Origin: Pseudomonas sp.
GTDB lineage: Bacteria; Pseudomonadota; Gammaproteobacteria; Pseudomonadales; Pseudomonadaceae
Reading direction: 5' to 3'
Length of the DNA: 55,926 nt
Assembly: GCF_030147005.1 (NCBI RefSeq)
Contig: NZ_JASLAW010000093.1
Coordinates: 1 to 55,926 of the forward strand
Shown here: positions 18,136 through 25,989 of the stretch, one piece after another
Layout of the letters: every line of letters starts with the position of its first letter
Position numbering within the stretch: position 1 is the first letter of the stretch
Position numbers and translations under genes: made by a program
The notes under the pieces: generated by a model
Told to the model about the DNA's origin: nothing
The model's input: only the letters and a program-made list of their open reading frames with translations
Database searches by the model: none

Positions 18136-18687
18136 TCAGGGTTTGGAGGCCAGCGCCTCTTCCACCGCCTTGATCAACTCCGGGCTGTCGGGCTTGGTCA
18201 GGCTGGAAAAATTGGCAATGACCTTGCCCTGGCGATCTACCACGTACTTGTAGAAATTCCACTTGGGCGGCGCGTCGGTCTGCTGCGCCAATACCTTGAA
18301 CAGGTGCACCGCATCCGGGCCCTTGACCTTCTGCGGGTCGGTCATGGTGAAGGTCACGCCATAGTTCACGTAGCAGACTTTGGCGGTTTCTTCGCCGGTC
18401 TTGGCCTCCTGCTTGAAGTCGTCGGAAGGCACGCCAATCACTTCCAGACCTTCACCCTTGTAGCGCTGATACAAGGCTTCGAGGCCTTTGAATTGCGGGG
18501 CGAAGCCGCAGAAGCTCGCCGTGTTGACGATCACCAGGGGTTTGCCGGCAAAGCGCTGGCACAGGTCAATGGATTCCTTGGCCCGCAGCTTGGGCAATTG
18601 GCCCTCCAGCAACGGCGGGCAGCTGGCGGCCAGGGCCACGCTGCCGGCAGCCATCAGGACGGGTAAAGCGAGCCAGCGCATCAACAT
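18136..18687 (-). CDS. Exported glutathione-peroxidase family protein
   Basis: The 183-residue precursor has a signal peptide (about 1-21, SVALAAS) and a thioredoxin-fold peroxidase domain with catalytic Cys in NTASFCGF (about residue 59), the GVPSDDF motif near 86-92 and the W-N-F-Y-K-Y motif that supplies the Trp and Asn of the active-site tetrad. It probably reduces peroxides in the periplasm using thioredoxin-like donors. An AAGGA site lies about 9 bases upstream of the ATG at 18687. It is the last gene of the marR-MFS-small peptide run, 34 bases downstream of the peptide stop, so it may be coexpressed. Confidence 0.85.
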   Translation of the reverse strand: MLMRWLALPVLMAAGSVALAASCPPLLEGQLPKLRAKESIDLCQRFAGKPLVIVNTASFCGFAPQFKGLEALYQRYKGEGLEVIGVPSDDFKQEAKTGEETAKVCYVNYGVTFTMTDPQKVKGPDAVHLFKVLAQQTDAPPKWNFYKYVVDRQGKVIANFSSLTKPDSPELIKAVEEALASKP

Positions 18688-18721
18688 ATCAAAGGTCCTT
18701 GATTCGATTCAGACATAGAAC

Positions 18722-18841
18722 TTAACAGATCGCCATGCCTAACTGCATCAATGCCAGGCCACCGTGCTGCCAGCCCCACCAAGCCAGCAGCAACAGCATC
18801 AGCCCTGCCGCCAGCAACATGACCCGCACCGCTGCATTCAT
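18722..18841 (-). CDS. 39-residue single-span membrane peptide, coupled to MFS gene
   Basis: A 39-codon frame starts at ATG 18841 and overlaps the stop of the MFS gene as ATGA. A GGAGGCGGC ribosome site lies directly upstream, inside the last codons of the MFS gene. The peptide begins MNAAVRVMLLAAGLMLLLLA, then W-W-G-W-Q-H-G-G, and ends with a Cys; this is one membrane helix with an aromatic belt. Its length, strong ribosome site and overlap argue for a real translationally coupled gene, perhaps an accessory to the transporter. I do not recognise a named family. Confidence 0.65.
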   Translation of the reverse strand: MNAAVRVMLLAAGLMLLLLAWWGWQHGGLALMQLGMAIC

Positions 18842-20046
18842 GCCGCCTCCATTTGCGCCTGCACCCGCGCCACCGGCCGTTCACGCACCGGCCAGTTCAG
18901 GGCCGCCGCGAGCAGGCTGAGCACAATTGCCACTTGCCAGATCAAGTCGTAGTTACCGGTTCGATCATAGACCACCCCGCCCAACCAGCCACCGAGGAAC
19001 GAGCCGAGTTGATGGAACAGGAACACAATCCCACCCAACATCGAAAGGTTTCGCACGCCGAACAAGGTCGCAACGGTACCGTTGGTCAGCGGTACGGTGG
19101 ACAGCCACAGGAAGCCCATCGCCATGCCGAACAGGTAAGCCGTGACCTCAGTGACCGGCGCCCATAGAAACACTACGATCACCACCGCGCGCAACAGGTA
19201 CAAGCCGGTGAGCAAGCGTGGCTTGGACATGCGCCCGCCCAGCCAACCGGCCGTGTAGGTCCCGAACACATTGAACAGGCCAATCAAGGCCAGCACTGTG
19301 GTGCCGGCCGTGGCCGGCAAGTGCTGGTCCACCAGATAAGCCGGCAGATGCACACCGATAAACACTACCTGGAAACCGCAGACAAAAAAGCCGAAGGCCA
19401 GCAGCCAGAACCCGGAGTGGGAACACGCCTCCTTCAACGCTTCACGCAGGGTTTGCTGACCGATCGTGGGCGGCAGCGGCCGATCCTTGAGCATGGACAC
19501 CAGCGGCAGGATCAACGCCACCATCAGGCCCAGCGCCAGCAGCGCTGCCGACCAGCCCAGCCAACCTATCAAACCGAGGGTGCCAGGTACCATGGCGAAC
19601 TGGCCAAAGGAGCCGGCGGCGCTGGCGATGCCCATGGCCATGCTGCGTTTTTCGGGGGGTACGGCGCGGCCGACCACGCCAAGAATCACTGAAAACGAAG
19701 TGCCGGAAAGGCCGATGCCGATCAACAACCCTGCACTCAGGGACAATGACCACGCCGAGTCCGACATGCCCATTAACACCAGGCCCACGGCGTACAACAC
19801 GCCACCGACGAACACCGCTTTGGTCGCGCCGAAACGGTCCGCCAGTGCCCCGGTGAACGGCTGCGCCAGGCCCCAGATCAGGTTCTGCAAAGCAATGGCG
19901 AAGGCGAACGTCTCACGGCCCCAGCCAAATTCACTGCTCATCGGCGCCAGGAACAGGCCAAAGCCGTGCCGCACGCCCAAGGACAACGCCAGGATCAGCG
20001 CACTCCCCACAAGAACCCAGCCACTGGTGCGCCACATCGAGGTCAT
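18838..20046 (-). CDS. MFS transporter
   Basis: The 402-residue protein has about 12 membrane helices in two halves and the MFS loop signature GALADRFGATKAVFVGG (about 65-81) between helices 2 and 3. It resembles the monocarboxylate/oxalate-formate antiporter branch, but the substrate is not evident. The ATG at 20046 follows GGAG 9 bases upstream. A perfect 14-bp palindrome lies 18 bases upstream of the start, and the preceding gene is a MarR regulator, so repression by that protein with release by the transported compound is likely. Confidence 0.88.
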   Translation of the reverse strand: MTSMWRTSGWVLVGSALILALSLGVRHGFGLFLAPMSSEFGWGRETFAFAIALQNLIWGLAQPFTGALADRFGATKAVFVGGVLYAVGLVLMGMSDSAWSLSLSAGLLIGIGLSGTSFSVILGVVGRAVPPEKRSMAMGIASAAGSFGQFAMVPGTLGLIGWLGWSAALLALGLMVALILPLVSMLKDRPLPPTIGQQTLREALKEACSHSGFWLLAFGFFVCGFQVVFIGVHLPAYLVDQHLPATAGTTVLALIGLFNVFGTYTAGWLGGRMSKPRLLTGLYLLRAVVIVVFLWAPVTEVTAYLFGMAMGFLWLSTVPLTNGTVATLFGVRNLSMLGGIVFLFHQLGSFLGGWLGGVVYDRTGNYDLIWQVAIVLSLLAAALNWPVRERPVARVQAQMEAA

Positions 20047-20063
20047 TTCTTATTCTCCGCTCA

Positions 20064-20077
20064 CGGGTATATACCCG
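20064..20077. promoter_or_regulatory. MarR-type operator before the MFS gene
   Basis: CGGGTATATACCCG is a perfect 14-bp palindrome in the 54-base gap between the MarR gene and the MFS gene. The same site with one change occurs at 20510-20523 before the MarR gene. Confidence 0.65.
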
Positions 20078-20100
20078 CTTATAGGCGAACAAACCGCCGT

Positions 20101-20505
20101 TCAGGCGAGTTCATCCAGCAAGGCCAACAAGGTTTCGCGCTTTTCGGCGCCCAACTTATCGATCAATTTCTGCTGCGCCGCCTCCCATGCCGGCAAGGCC
20201 GCAGCCAACCGTTGCCGGCCCGCCTCGGTCAAGACCACCAGGCGGTTGCGCAGGTCATCGCCTTCAACCAGCTGAACCAGACCATCACCTTCCAGTACGC
20301 GCAGGTTGCGCCCCAAGGTGCTGCGGTCCAGGCCCATGGCTTCGGCCAGGCTGGAAATGCTCGGCTGATCGAGACGTTGCAAGTTGCACAGCAAAGAATA
20401 CTGCGCAACGTTGATCCCGAAGCCGTCGAGGGCGCCGTCGTAATGTCTGCTGACGCCACGGGCGGCACGTCGCAGGTTGGTGCATAAACATTGGGAGGCA
20501 AGCAT
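20101..20505 (-). CDS. MarR-family transcriptional regulator
   Basis: The 134-residue protein has the MarR winged helix with recognition region SISSLAEAMGLDRSTLGRNLRVLE (about 48-71) and wing GDDLRNRLVVLTEAG. Two Cys (residues 6 and 8) lie near the N-terminus and one near 40; whether they sense oxidants is unknown. It is the first gene of the run marR-MFS-peptide-peroxidase. The matching palindromes before it and before the MFS gene suggest it represses both. No ribosome site is visible before the ATG at 20505; the operator occupies that place, so translation may be leaderless or the start may differ. Confidence 0.82.
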   Translation of the reverse strand: MLASQCLCTNLRRAARGVSRHYDGALDGFGINVAQYSLLCNLQRLDQPSISSLAEAMGLDRSTLGRNLRVLEGDGLVQLVEGDDLRNRLVVLTEAGRQRLAAALPAWEAAQQKLIDKLGAEKRETLLALLDELA

Positions 20506-20509
20506 GGAG

Positions 20510-20523
20510 CGTGTATATACCCG
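20510..20523. promoter_or_regulatory. MarR-type operator before marR gene
   Basis: CGTGTATATACCCG matches the palindrome at 20064-20077 at 13 of 14 bases. It ends 5 bases before the regulator's ATG. Its TATATA core could also be a -10 element, which would place the RNA start at or near the ATG. Confidence 0.62.
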
Positions 20524-20547
20524 GAGTTGAGGAAATGCAAGGAAGTG

Positions 20548-21276
20548 TTACAGCGCCAACCCGATCAACACCGCCGCTTCTAGCAGCTCCAGCAGAGCGC
20601 CGGCGGTATCGCCGGTGGTGCCACCGAGGCGGTTGACCATCACCTGGCGCAACCCGATAAAACAAACTGCGGCGAGCAATACCGCCATCCCACCGTTGAA
20701 GCCGCCGATCAGGATGCAAGCCAATCCACTGAGGACCAGTACCTGTTGGCCGACAACCCTTGGTAAATGATCCGACAACGCCTGGCCCAATCCACCTGCG
20801 CGCACATAGCGGGTGGTGAGAAACAGCGCCAGCATCGACGCCCGGCCGATCAATGGCGCGAGAATCAGCGCAGCGCCGTTGTGCTGCTCGATCAAAGCCA
20901 CCAGTGCGGTGAACTTGAGCAGCAACACCAGTCCCAGGGTGACCACGGCAATGGGCCCGCTGCGCGGGTCCTTCATGATGGTCAGGGTGCGTTCGCGGTC
21001 GCCGAAGCCACCCAGCCAAGCGTCGGCGCTGTCCGCCAGGCCGTCCAGGTGCAGGCCACCGCTGAGCAGCACCCAGGCGGTCAATAAGAGCGCGGCGTGC
21101 AGCAACAGTGGCGTGCCCATTAACAGGCTGTTCAGCCCCCACAGAAGCAGGCCAAACAGCAAGCCCACCATCGGGTAAAACAGCAACGAGCGCCCCAGTT
21201 CCCGAGGTTGCGGCATGCCTGGCAGACGAATCGGCAGACTGCTCAGAAATTGCAGGGCGATCCAGAATGGCAACAT
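20548..21276 (-). CDS. cobS: Adenosylcobinamide-GDP ribazoletransferase (cobalamin synthase, CobS/CobV)
   Basis: The 242-residue polytopic membrane protein carries the family pattern GGLHLDGLADSADAWLGG (about 74-91) with conserved His and Asp residues, and the start FWIALQFLSSLPI. It joins adenosylcobinamide-GDP and alpha-ribazole (phosphate) in the inner membrane, the last assembly step. It is the final gene of the cobalamin operon, 2 bases after the phosphatase gene. In P. denitrificans naming this is cobV. Confidence 0.93.
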   Translation of the reverse strand: MLPFWIALQFLSSLPIRLPGMPQPRELGRSLLFYPMVGLLFGLLLWGLNSLLMGTPLLLHAALLLTAWVLLSGGLHLDGLADSADAWLGGFGDRERTLTIMKDPRSGPIAVVTLGLVLLLKFTALVALIEQHNGAALILAPLIGRASMLALFLTTRYVRAGGLGQALSDHLPRVVGQQVLVLSGLACILIGGFNGGMAVLLAAVCFIGLRQVMVNRLGGTTGDTAGALLELLEAAVLIGLAL

Positions 21277-21278
21277 GT

Positions 21279-21854
21279 TCAGCCCTCTTCCCGCAACGTG
21301 CCATCGGTAGCCACGTGCAGGCTGAACAGCCCACCGTGGCCCACTTCAACATTCAGCAATTGTTCACGGGGCAAACCGCGCGCACGCGCCAATAGCAGCC
21401 GCATGACGCCACCGTGGCTGATCAACAGCACGCGCTCACCGGCGTGGGCCTGCCGCAGACGTGAGACAGCGCCCAGTACCCGTTCGGAAAACGCCCCTAC
21501 CGGCTCACCTTCTGGCGGCGTAAAGCTGTAGGGATCTGCCCAGAACAAGCCTAAGCCTTCGGCGTCGGTTTCCATCAACGCGGCCGCGCTCTGCCCTTCC
21601 CAAGCGCCGAAGTGCAGCTCTTGCAGGTCTTTTTCCAGGCTGACGGGAAGGTTGAGACGTTCGCCCAGTTCCTGGGCAAAGCGCGCGCAGCGTTGCAACG
21701 GCGAACTGATCAGGCGGTCCCACGGCCCCTGCCCCAGCACGGCGGCGCGCATCTGTTCCCAGCCCCTGGCCGTCAACGCGTCATCCAGACTGCCGCGCAG
21801 CCCGCCGCCCAACTCGGTTTCACCGTGACGCAGCAGGTCCAGGTGCAAGCTCAT
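21279..21854 (-). CDS. cobC: Alpha-ribazole phosphatase (CobC, histidine phosphatase)
   Basis: The 191-residue protein starts with the histidine-phosphatase motif LLRHGETELGGGLRGS, has the acid residue region LQELHFGAWEGQSAA and the second His in LLISHGGVMRLLL. It dephosphorylates alpha-ribazole 5'-phosphate or the cobalamin phosphate. It overlaps cobT by 4 bases (ATGA). The placement between cobT and cobS supports the cobalamin role over a general phosphoglycerate mutase. Confidence 0.9.
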   Translation of the reverse strand: MSLHLDLLRHGETELGGGLRGSLDDALTARGWEQMRAAVLGQGPWDRLISSPLQRCARFAQELGERLNLPVSLEKDLQELHFGAWEGQSAAALMETDAEGLGLFWADPYSFTPPEGEPVGAFSERVLGAVSRLRQAHAGERVLLISHGGVMRLLLARARGLPREQLLNVEVGHGGLFSLHVATDGTLREEG

Positions 21855-22906
21855 GCGGGGCGATCCGCCACGGCGGCTTCGGCGAATGTCGCCATCTGCC
21901 CGTGCAGCGCACAGGCCAGGCGCAGCAACGGCACCGCCAATGCCGCGCCGCTGCCTTCACCCAAGCGCAGGCCCAGGTCCAGCAGAGGTTGTGCGTCGAG
22001 ACTGTGCAGCACGTGACGATGGCCCGGCTCGGCACCACGATGGCCGAACACCAGCCAGTCGCGGCATGCCGGGTTCAAGCGCGTGGCGACCAGCGCGGCG
22101 ACGCTGCAGATAAACCCGTCCACCAGCACCACGAGGCCTTCCTGCGCGCAGGCCAGGTAGGCACCGACCAGCGCGGCAATTTCAAAGCCGCCCAGGTTGA
22201 ACAGCGTCTGCAACGCGTCGTCGCGCTGAGCCGCATGCAACGTCAGGCCGCGCTCGATGACCGCCACCTTATGGCTGACGCCCTGGGCATTCAAACCCGT
22301 GCCCGGACCGGTCAGGTCACTCACCGGGCAGTCCAACAGCGCACACGCCAACGCACTGGCGGCGGTGGTGTTGCCAATGCCCATCTCGCCACCGATAAAC
22401 AGCTGCGCGCCTTCTTCCAGGGCACGGCGTGCGCTGTCTCGGCCGGCGTGCAGGGCCTGGCGCCCCTGGGCCTGGGTCATCGCCGGGCCGTTGACGAAGT
22501 TGGCCGTGCCCGCGCCGATATTCAGGTGACGCACGCCGGGCAAAGCCAGGGATGGGGTCACAGTGCCGAGGTCGACCACTTCCAACTGCGCGCCCAACTG
22601 CCGGGCCAATACGCTGATGGCCGCGCCGCCGGTGACAAAGTTGTGCAGCATTTGCCCGGTCACTTCTTGGGGAAAGGCCGACACGCCCTCAGCCACCACG
22701 CCATGATCGCCGGCAAAAATCGCGATCCACAGGTGCTCTACCGACGGCTTGAGCCGGCCCTGCAAACCGGCCAGTTGCACCGCCAGCGTCTCCAATTGGC
22801 CGAGAGAACCGGCGGGCTTGGTCAATTGCTGCTGACGTGAAAGCGCCTGTGCTTGCGCAGAAGCGTCAATGGCCTTGCAGGGGTTGAGCCACCAGGAATC
22901 CGTCAT
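21851..22906 (-). CDS. cobT: Nicotinate-nucleotide-dimethylbenzimidazole phosphoribosyltransferase (CobT)
   Basis: The 351-residue protein has the CobT signature KPAGSLGQLE near the N-terminus, FAGDHGVVAEGVSAFPQEVT, the loop FIGGEMGIGNTTAASAL and a C-terminal GEGSGAALA with the catalytic Glu. It makes alpha-ribazole phosphate from DMB and nicotinate mononucleotide. The ATG at 22906 overlaps the end of cobU by 4 bases; the frame runs upstream to 22993, but that part lies within cobU. P. denitrificans name: cobU. Confidence 0.93.
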   Translation of the reverse strand: MTDSWWLNPCKAIDASAQAQALSRQQQLTKPAGSLGQLETLAVQLAGLQGRLKPSVEHLWIAIFAGDHGVVAEGVSAFPQEVTGQMLHNFVTGGAAISVLARQLGAQLEVVDLGTVTPSLALPGVRHLNIGAGTANFVNGPAMTQAQGRQALHAGRDSARRALEEGAQLFIGGEMGIGNTTAASALACALLDCPVSDLTGPGTGLNAQGVSHKVAVIERGLTLHAAQRDDALQTLFNLGGFEIAALVGAYLACAQEGLVVLVDGFICSVAALVATRLNPACRDWLVFGHRGAEPGHRHVLHSLDAQPLLDLGLRLGEGSGAALAVPLLRLACALHGQMATFAEAAVADRPA

Positions 22907-23424
22907 AACGCAGTACCTTTCAAAGTCAGGGGCAAGCCGGCAACCGTCAGTACCACGCGCTGACACCGCTCGGCCAAGGCTTGATGCAGCCAACCGGCTT
23001 CATCCACATAGCGGCGAGTCAATTCGCCCAGCGGCACGACACCCATTCCGGTTTCGTTGCTGACAAAAATGATCTGCCCCGGCAGTGCAGCCAGGGTTTC
23101 CAGCAATTGGTCGCGCTCCAAGGCCAGGCGCTCGGGGTCTTCCAGCATGAGCAGATTGGTCAGCCACAGGGTCAGGCAGTCCACCAGCAGGCAACGCTCG
23201 GTTGCAGCGTTTTCACGCAACACCCGCGCCAATGCAACCGGCTCTTCAATCAGGCCCCAATGGTCGGGGCGACGTTGGCGATGCAGGGCGACCCGCTCAT
23301 TCATCTCACCATCCAGCGCCTGGCTGGTGGCGATGTAAGTGACCGGCAAGCCGCTGTCGCTGGCGAGCTTTTCGGCGAGACGGCTCTTGCCCGAGCGTGC
23401 ACCGCCCAGGATCAGTTGGAGCAT
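22903..23424 (-). CDS. cobU: Adenosylcobinamide kinase / adenosylcobinamide-phosphate guanylyltransferase (CobU/CobP)
   Basis: The 173-residue protein has a P-loop GGARSGKSRLAE at residues 6-17, the RVALHRQRRP region with the guanylylated His, and VSNETGMGVVP. It phosphorylates adenosylcobinamide and activates it with GTP. It overlaps cobT by 4 bases. It is separated from cobQ upstream by 127 bases holding a REPIN, the only substantial gap in the operon. P. denitrificans name: cobP. Confidence 0.93.
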   Translation of the reverse strand: MLQLILGGARSGKSRLAEKLASDSGLPVTYIATSQALDGEMNERVALHRQRRPDHWGLIEEPVALARVLRENAATERCLLVDCLTLWLTNLLMLEDPERLALERDQLLETLAALPGQIIFVSNETGMGVVPLGELTRRYVDEAGWLHQALAERCQRVVLTVAGLPLTLKGTAL

Positions 23425-23455
23425 AGCGACACACCTCTATTTACAACGCGGTCCA

Positions 23456-23533
23456 ATGTGGGGGCTGGCTTGCCTGCGATGCAGGCACCTCGGGGTATCC
23501 GGCTGATGCCATCGCAGGCAAGCCACCCACACC
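23456..23533. repeat. REPIN, family B, inside the cob operon
   Basis: Inverted units with core GGCTTGCCTGCGAT at about 23466-23480 and ATCGCAGGCAAGCC at about 23511-23524 are separated by about 30 bases. It occupies the cobQ-cobU gap. In the operon RNA it would form a long hairpin. Confidence 0.85.
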
Positions 23534-23551
23534 GGAACCTCGTGCACACAG

Positions 23552-25003
23552 TCAAACCCCGCATAGCTTGCGCAACAGTTCAGTGTCCAGATGGTTTTCC
23601 ACCAGATCCGCCAGGCGCTCGATATCCCGCTCACGCAGGGCGTGGTAATCCACTTCCTGCACGTCCTGCAAACCGGCCCAGCGCAGCAATGCGCTGCACG
23701 CGGCCGGGGTTTCGAACAGGCCGTGCAGGTATGTCCCGAGGATTTGCCCATCAGCACTGCGGGCGCCATCGTGGCGCCCGTCATCCAGACGCACCGCCGC
23801 GTTCAACAACGCCTCGCCGCAGGTCACCCCCGCATGAATCTCGTACCCACTGACCTCGGCATCCTCCAGCAACAACCGCCCTCGCACATTGCGCAATTGC
23901 TTTTCCTGCTCCAGCGTCGTGCTGAAGGCCAGCAGCCCCAAGCCGTCGCTGGAACCGGCGAGCCCTTCCAGGCCGAGCGGGTCATGCACCTGCTCGCCGA
24001 GCATTTGCAATCCGCCACAAATCCCCAGCACCTTGCCGCCATAACGCAAGTGCCGCGCCACGGCGGTATCCCAGCCGTTGGCACGCAAGTACGCCAAATC
24101 ATTGCGCACGCTTTTCGAGCCCGGCAGGATGATCAGGTCGGCGGCAGGGATCGACTGACCCGGCCCGACGAATTGGAGATCCACCTGAGGATGCAGGCGC
24201 AGCGGGTCGAAATCCGTGTGGTTGCTGATGCGCGGCAGCACCGGCACTACCACCTTGAGCACCTGGGCGGCCTTGTCGATCTGGCGCTGGTCGATGCCGT
24301 CTTCGGCCTCAAGGTGCAGGTCCATCACATAGGGCAGCACGCCCAACACCGGCTTACCGGTGCGCGCCTCCAGCCAATCCAGACCCGGCTGCAGCAGCGC
24401 GATATCACCGCGAAAACGGTTGATGATAAAACCCCGGACTCGGGCCTGCTCGCTGGGTGACAACAATTCCAGCGTGCCGACCAGATGGGCGAACACCCCG
24501 CCGCGATTGATATCGGCGATCAACAGCACAGGGCAATCCACCGCTTCGGCGAAGCCCATATTGGCGATGTCATTGGCGCGCAGGTTGATCTCGGCCGGCG
24601 AGCCCGCGCCTTCGACCATGACCACCGGATAGGCTTGGCTCAAGCGTGTATGGGAAGCCAGCACCGCCTGCATCGCGATGGCCTTGTAGTCGTGGTAGGC
24701 GAGCGCGTTCATGCTGGTCACGGCGTGGCCATGGATAATTACTTGGGAACCGGTGTCGCTGTTGGGCTTGAGCAATACCGGGTTCATGTCGGTATGGGGC
24801 GCCAGGTTGGCGGCCTGCGCCTGCACCGCCTGGGCGCGGCCGATCTCGCCGCCTTCGGCGGTCACCGCGCTGTTGAGCGCCATGTTCTGCGGCTTGAACG
24901 GAGCCACGGCTATCCCCTGGCGCACCAGCCAGCGACACAGCGCGGTCACCAGCGTGCTTTTACCGGCGTCGGAGGTCGTGCCCTGCACCATTAACGTACT
25001 CAT
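23552..25003 (-). CDS. cobQ: Cobyric acid synthase (CobQ)
   Basis: The 483-residue protein has an N-terminal P-loop-like ATPase (QGTTSDAGKSTLVTAL, residues 7-22) and a C-terminal class I glutamine amidotransferase domain with the nucleophile Cys in GICGGLQMLG (about 333) and catalytic His in GTYLHGLFE. It amidates four carboxylates of adenosylcobyrinic acid diamide. ATG 25003 overlaps the threonine-phosphate decarboxylase gene by 4 bases; the longer frame to 25168 lies within that gene. Confidence 0.94.
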   Translation of the reverse strand: MSTLMVQGTTSDAGKSTLVTALCRWLVRQGIAVAPFKPQNMALNSAVTAEGGEIGRAQAVQAQAANLAPHTDMNPVLLKPNSDTGSQVIIHGHAVTSMNALAYHDYKAIAMQAVLASHTRLSQAYPVVMVEGAGSPAEINLRANDIANMGFAEAVDCPVLLIADINRGGVFAHLVGTLELLSPSEQARVRGFIINRFRGDIALLQPGLDWLEARTGKPVLGVLPYVMDLHLEAEDGIDQRQIDKAAQVLKVVVPVLPRISNHTDFDPLRLHPQVDLQFVGPGQSIPAADLIILPGSKSVRNDLAYLRANGWDTAVARHLRYGGKVLGICGGLQMLGEQVHDPLGLEGLAGSSDGLGLLAFSTTLEQEKQLRNVRGRLLLEDAEVSGYEIHAGVTCGEALLNAAVRLDDGRHDGARSADGQILGTYLHGLFETPAACSALLRWAGLQDVQEVDYHALRERDIERLADLVENHLDTELLRKLCGV

Positions 25004-25989
25004 GTCGCTTCCTTGTAAGCGGCCAGGGCCGTCTCGAGACGCTGCCAGTCGGCTTCGCTGTCGGGCAGACCGAAACGTACGCTGCTGTCGTGTACGAACA
25101 GGCGCAGCAGAATGCCGCGCTGGGCCATGAATTCGTGCAAGCGTTCGGCGTGCGGTGTGATCAACCACTGGAACAAGGCGCAGCCCCCATGGGGTTTAAA
25201 GCCCTGGCGCTCGAGCAGATCGAACAAGCGCTGACCGGCCGCGATGCAACGATCGCGCTGGCGGGTGTGCCCGGCGCCATCGCGCAGGCAGGCTTGGCCG
25301 ATTACCCGTGTCGGCCCGCTGACCGCCCATGGCCCGACCTGTTCGGCGAGCAACTTGAGCAACCTGCGCTCGGCCAGCACAAAGCCCAGGCGCACACCGG
25401 CCAGGCCAAAGAATTTGCCGAATGAGCGCAACACGATCAAGCCGACCCGGTGGGTATGGCTGGCGAGGCTCAAGTGCGGGGTTACGTCCATGAAGGCTTC
25501 GTCCACCACCAGCCAGCCGCCGCGCTGGGCCAGCCGCGCATGCCAGTCGAGCAGGCGCTCCGGGGCCAGGCTCAGGCCGGTGGGGTTGTTGGGGTTGACC
25601 ACCACCAGCACGTCGAGGCCGTCGAGAAAGAAGTCGACTTCCTGCTCCTGCACTTCGCGCACCACATAACCGGCACGCCGCCAGGCTTCAGCGTGCTCGG
25701 CGTAGCACGGCGACAGCACGCCGACCTTGCCGGAACGGCGCAGGCGCGGCAGTAATTGGATCGCGGCCTGGGAGCCCGGCGCCGGCAACACCTGCGCAGC
25801 ACCGTAGTAGTCGCTGGCTGCCTTTTCCAGACCGTCGTCGGTTTCGGGTAACCGTGCCCAGGCACGCAAAGGAATCTCGGGGATCGGCCACGGCCAGGGC
25901 GCCAAGCCACTGGACAAATCGAGCCAATCCGCTTCGGCGATCCCGTATTCAATTGCGGCCTTGCGCAGCCGACCACCGTGCTCAAGCAT
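25000..25989 (-). CDS. cobD: L-threonine-O-3-phosphate decarboxylase (Salmonella CobD / P. denitrificans CobC)
   Basis: The 329-residue class II PLP aminotransferase-fold protein has the NPNNPTG motif near residue 140, the D-E-A-F-M motif near 170 and the PLP lysine in RSFGKFFGLAGVRLGF (about 202). It supplies (R)-1-amino-2-propanol phosphate, the linker of the nucleotide loop. It starts inside the last 8 bases of cbiB and overlaps cobQ by 4 bases. Confidence 0.92.
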   Translation of the reverse strand: MLEHGGRLRKAAIEYGIAEADWLDLSSGLAPWPWPIPEIPLRAWARLPETDDGLEKAASDYYGAAQVLPAPGSQAAIQLLPRLRRSGKVGVLSPCYAEHAEAWRRAGYVVREVQEQEVDFFLDGLDVLVVVNPNNPTGLSLAPERLLDWHARLAQRGGWLVVDEAFMDVTPHLSLASHTHRVGLIVLRSFGKFFGLAGVRLGFVLAERRLLKLLAEQVGPWAVSGPTRVIGQACLRDGAGHTRQRDRCIAAGQRLFDLLERQGFKPHGGCALFQWLITPHAERLHEFMAQRGILLRLFVHDSSVRFGLPDSEADWQRLETALAAYKEAT

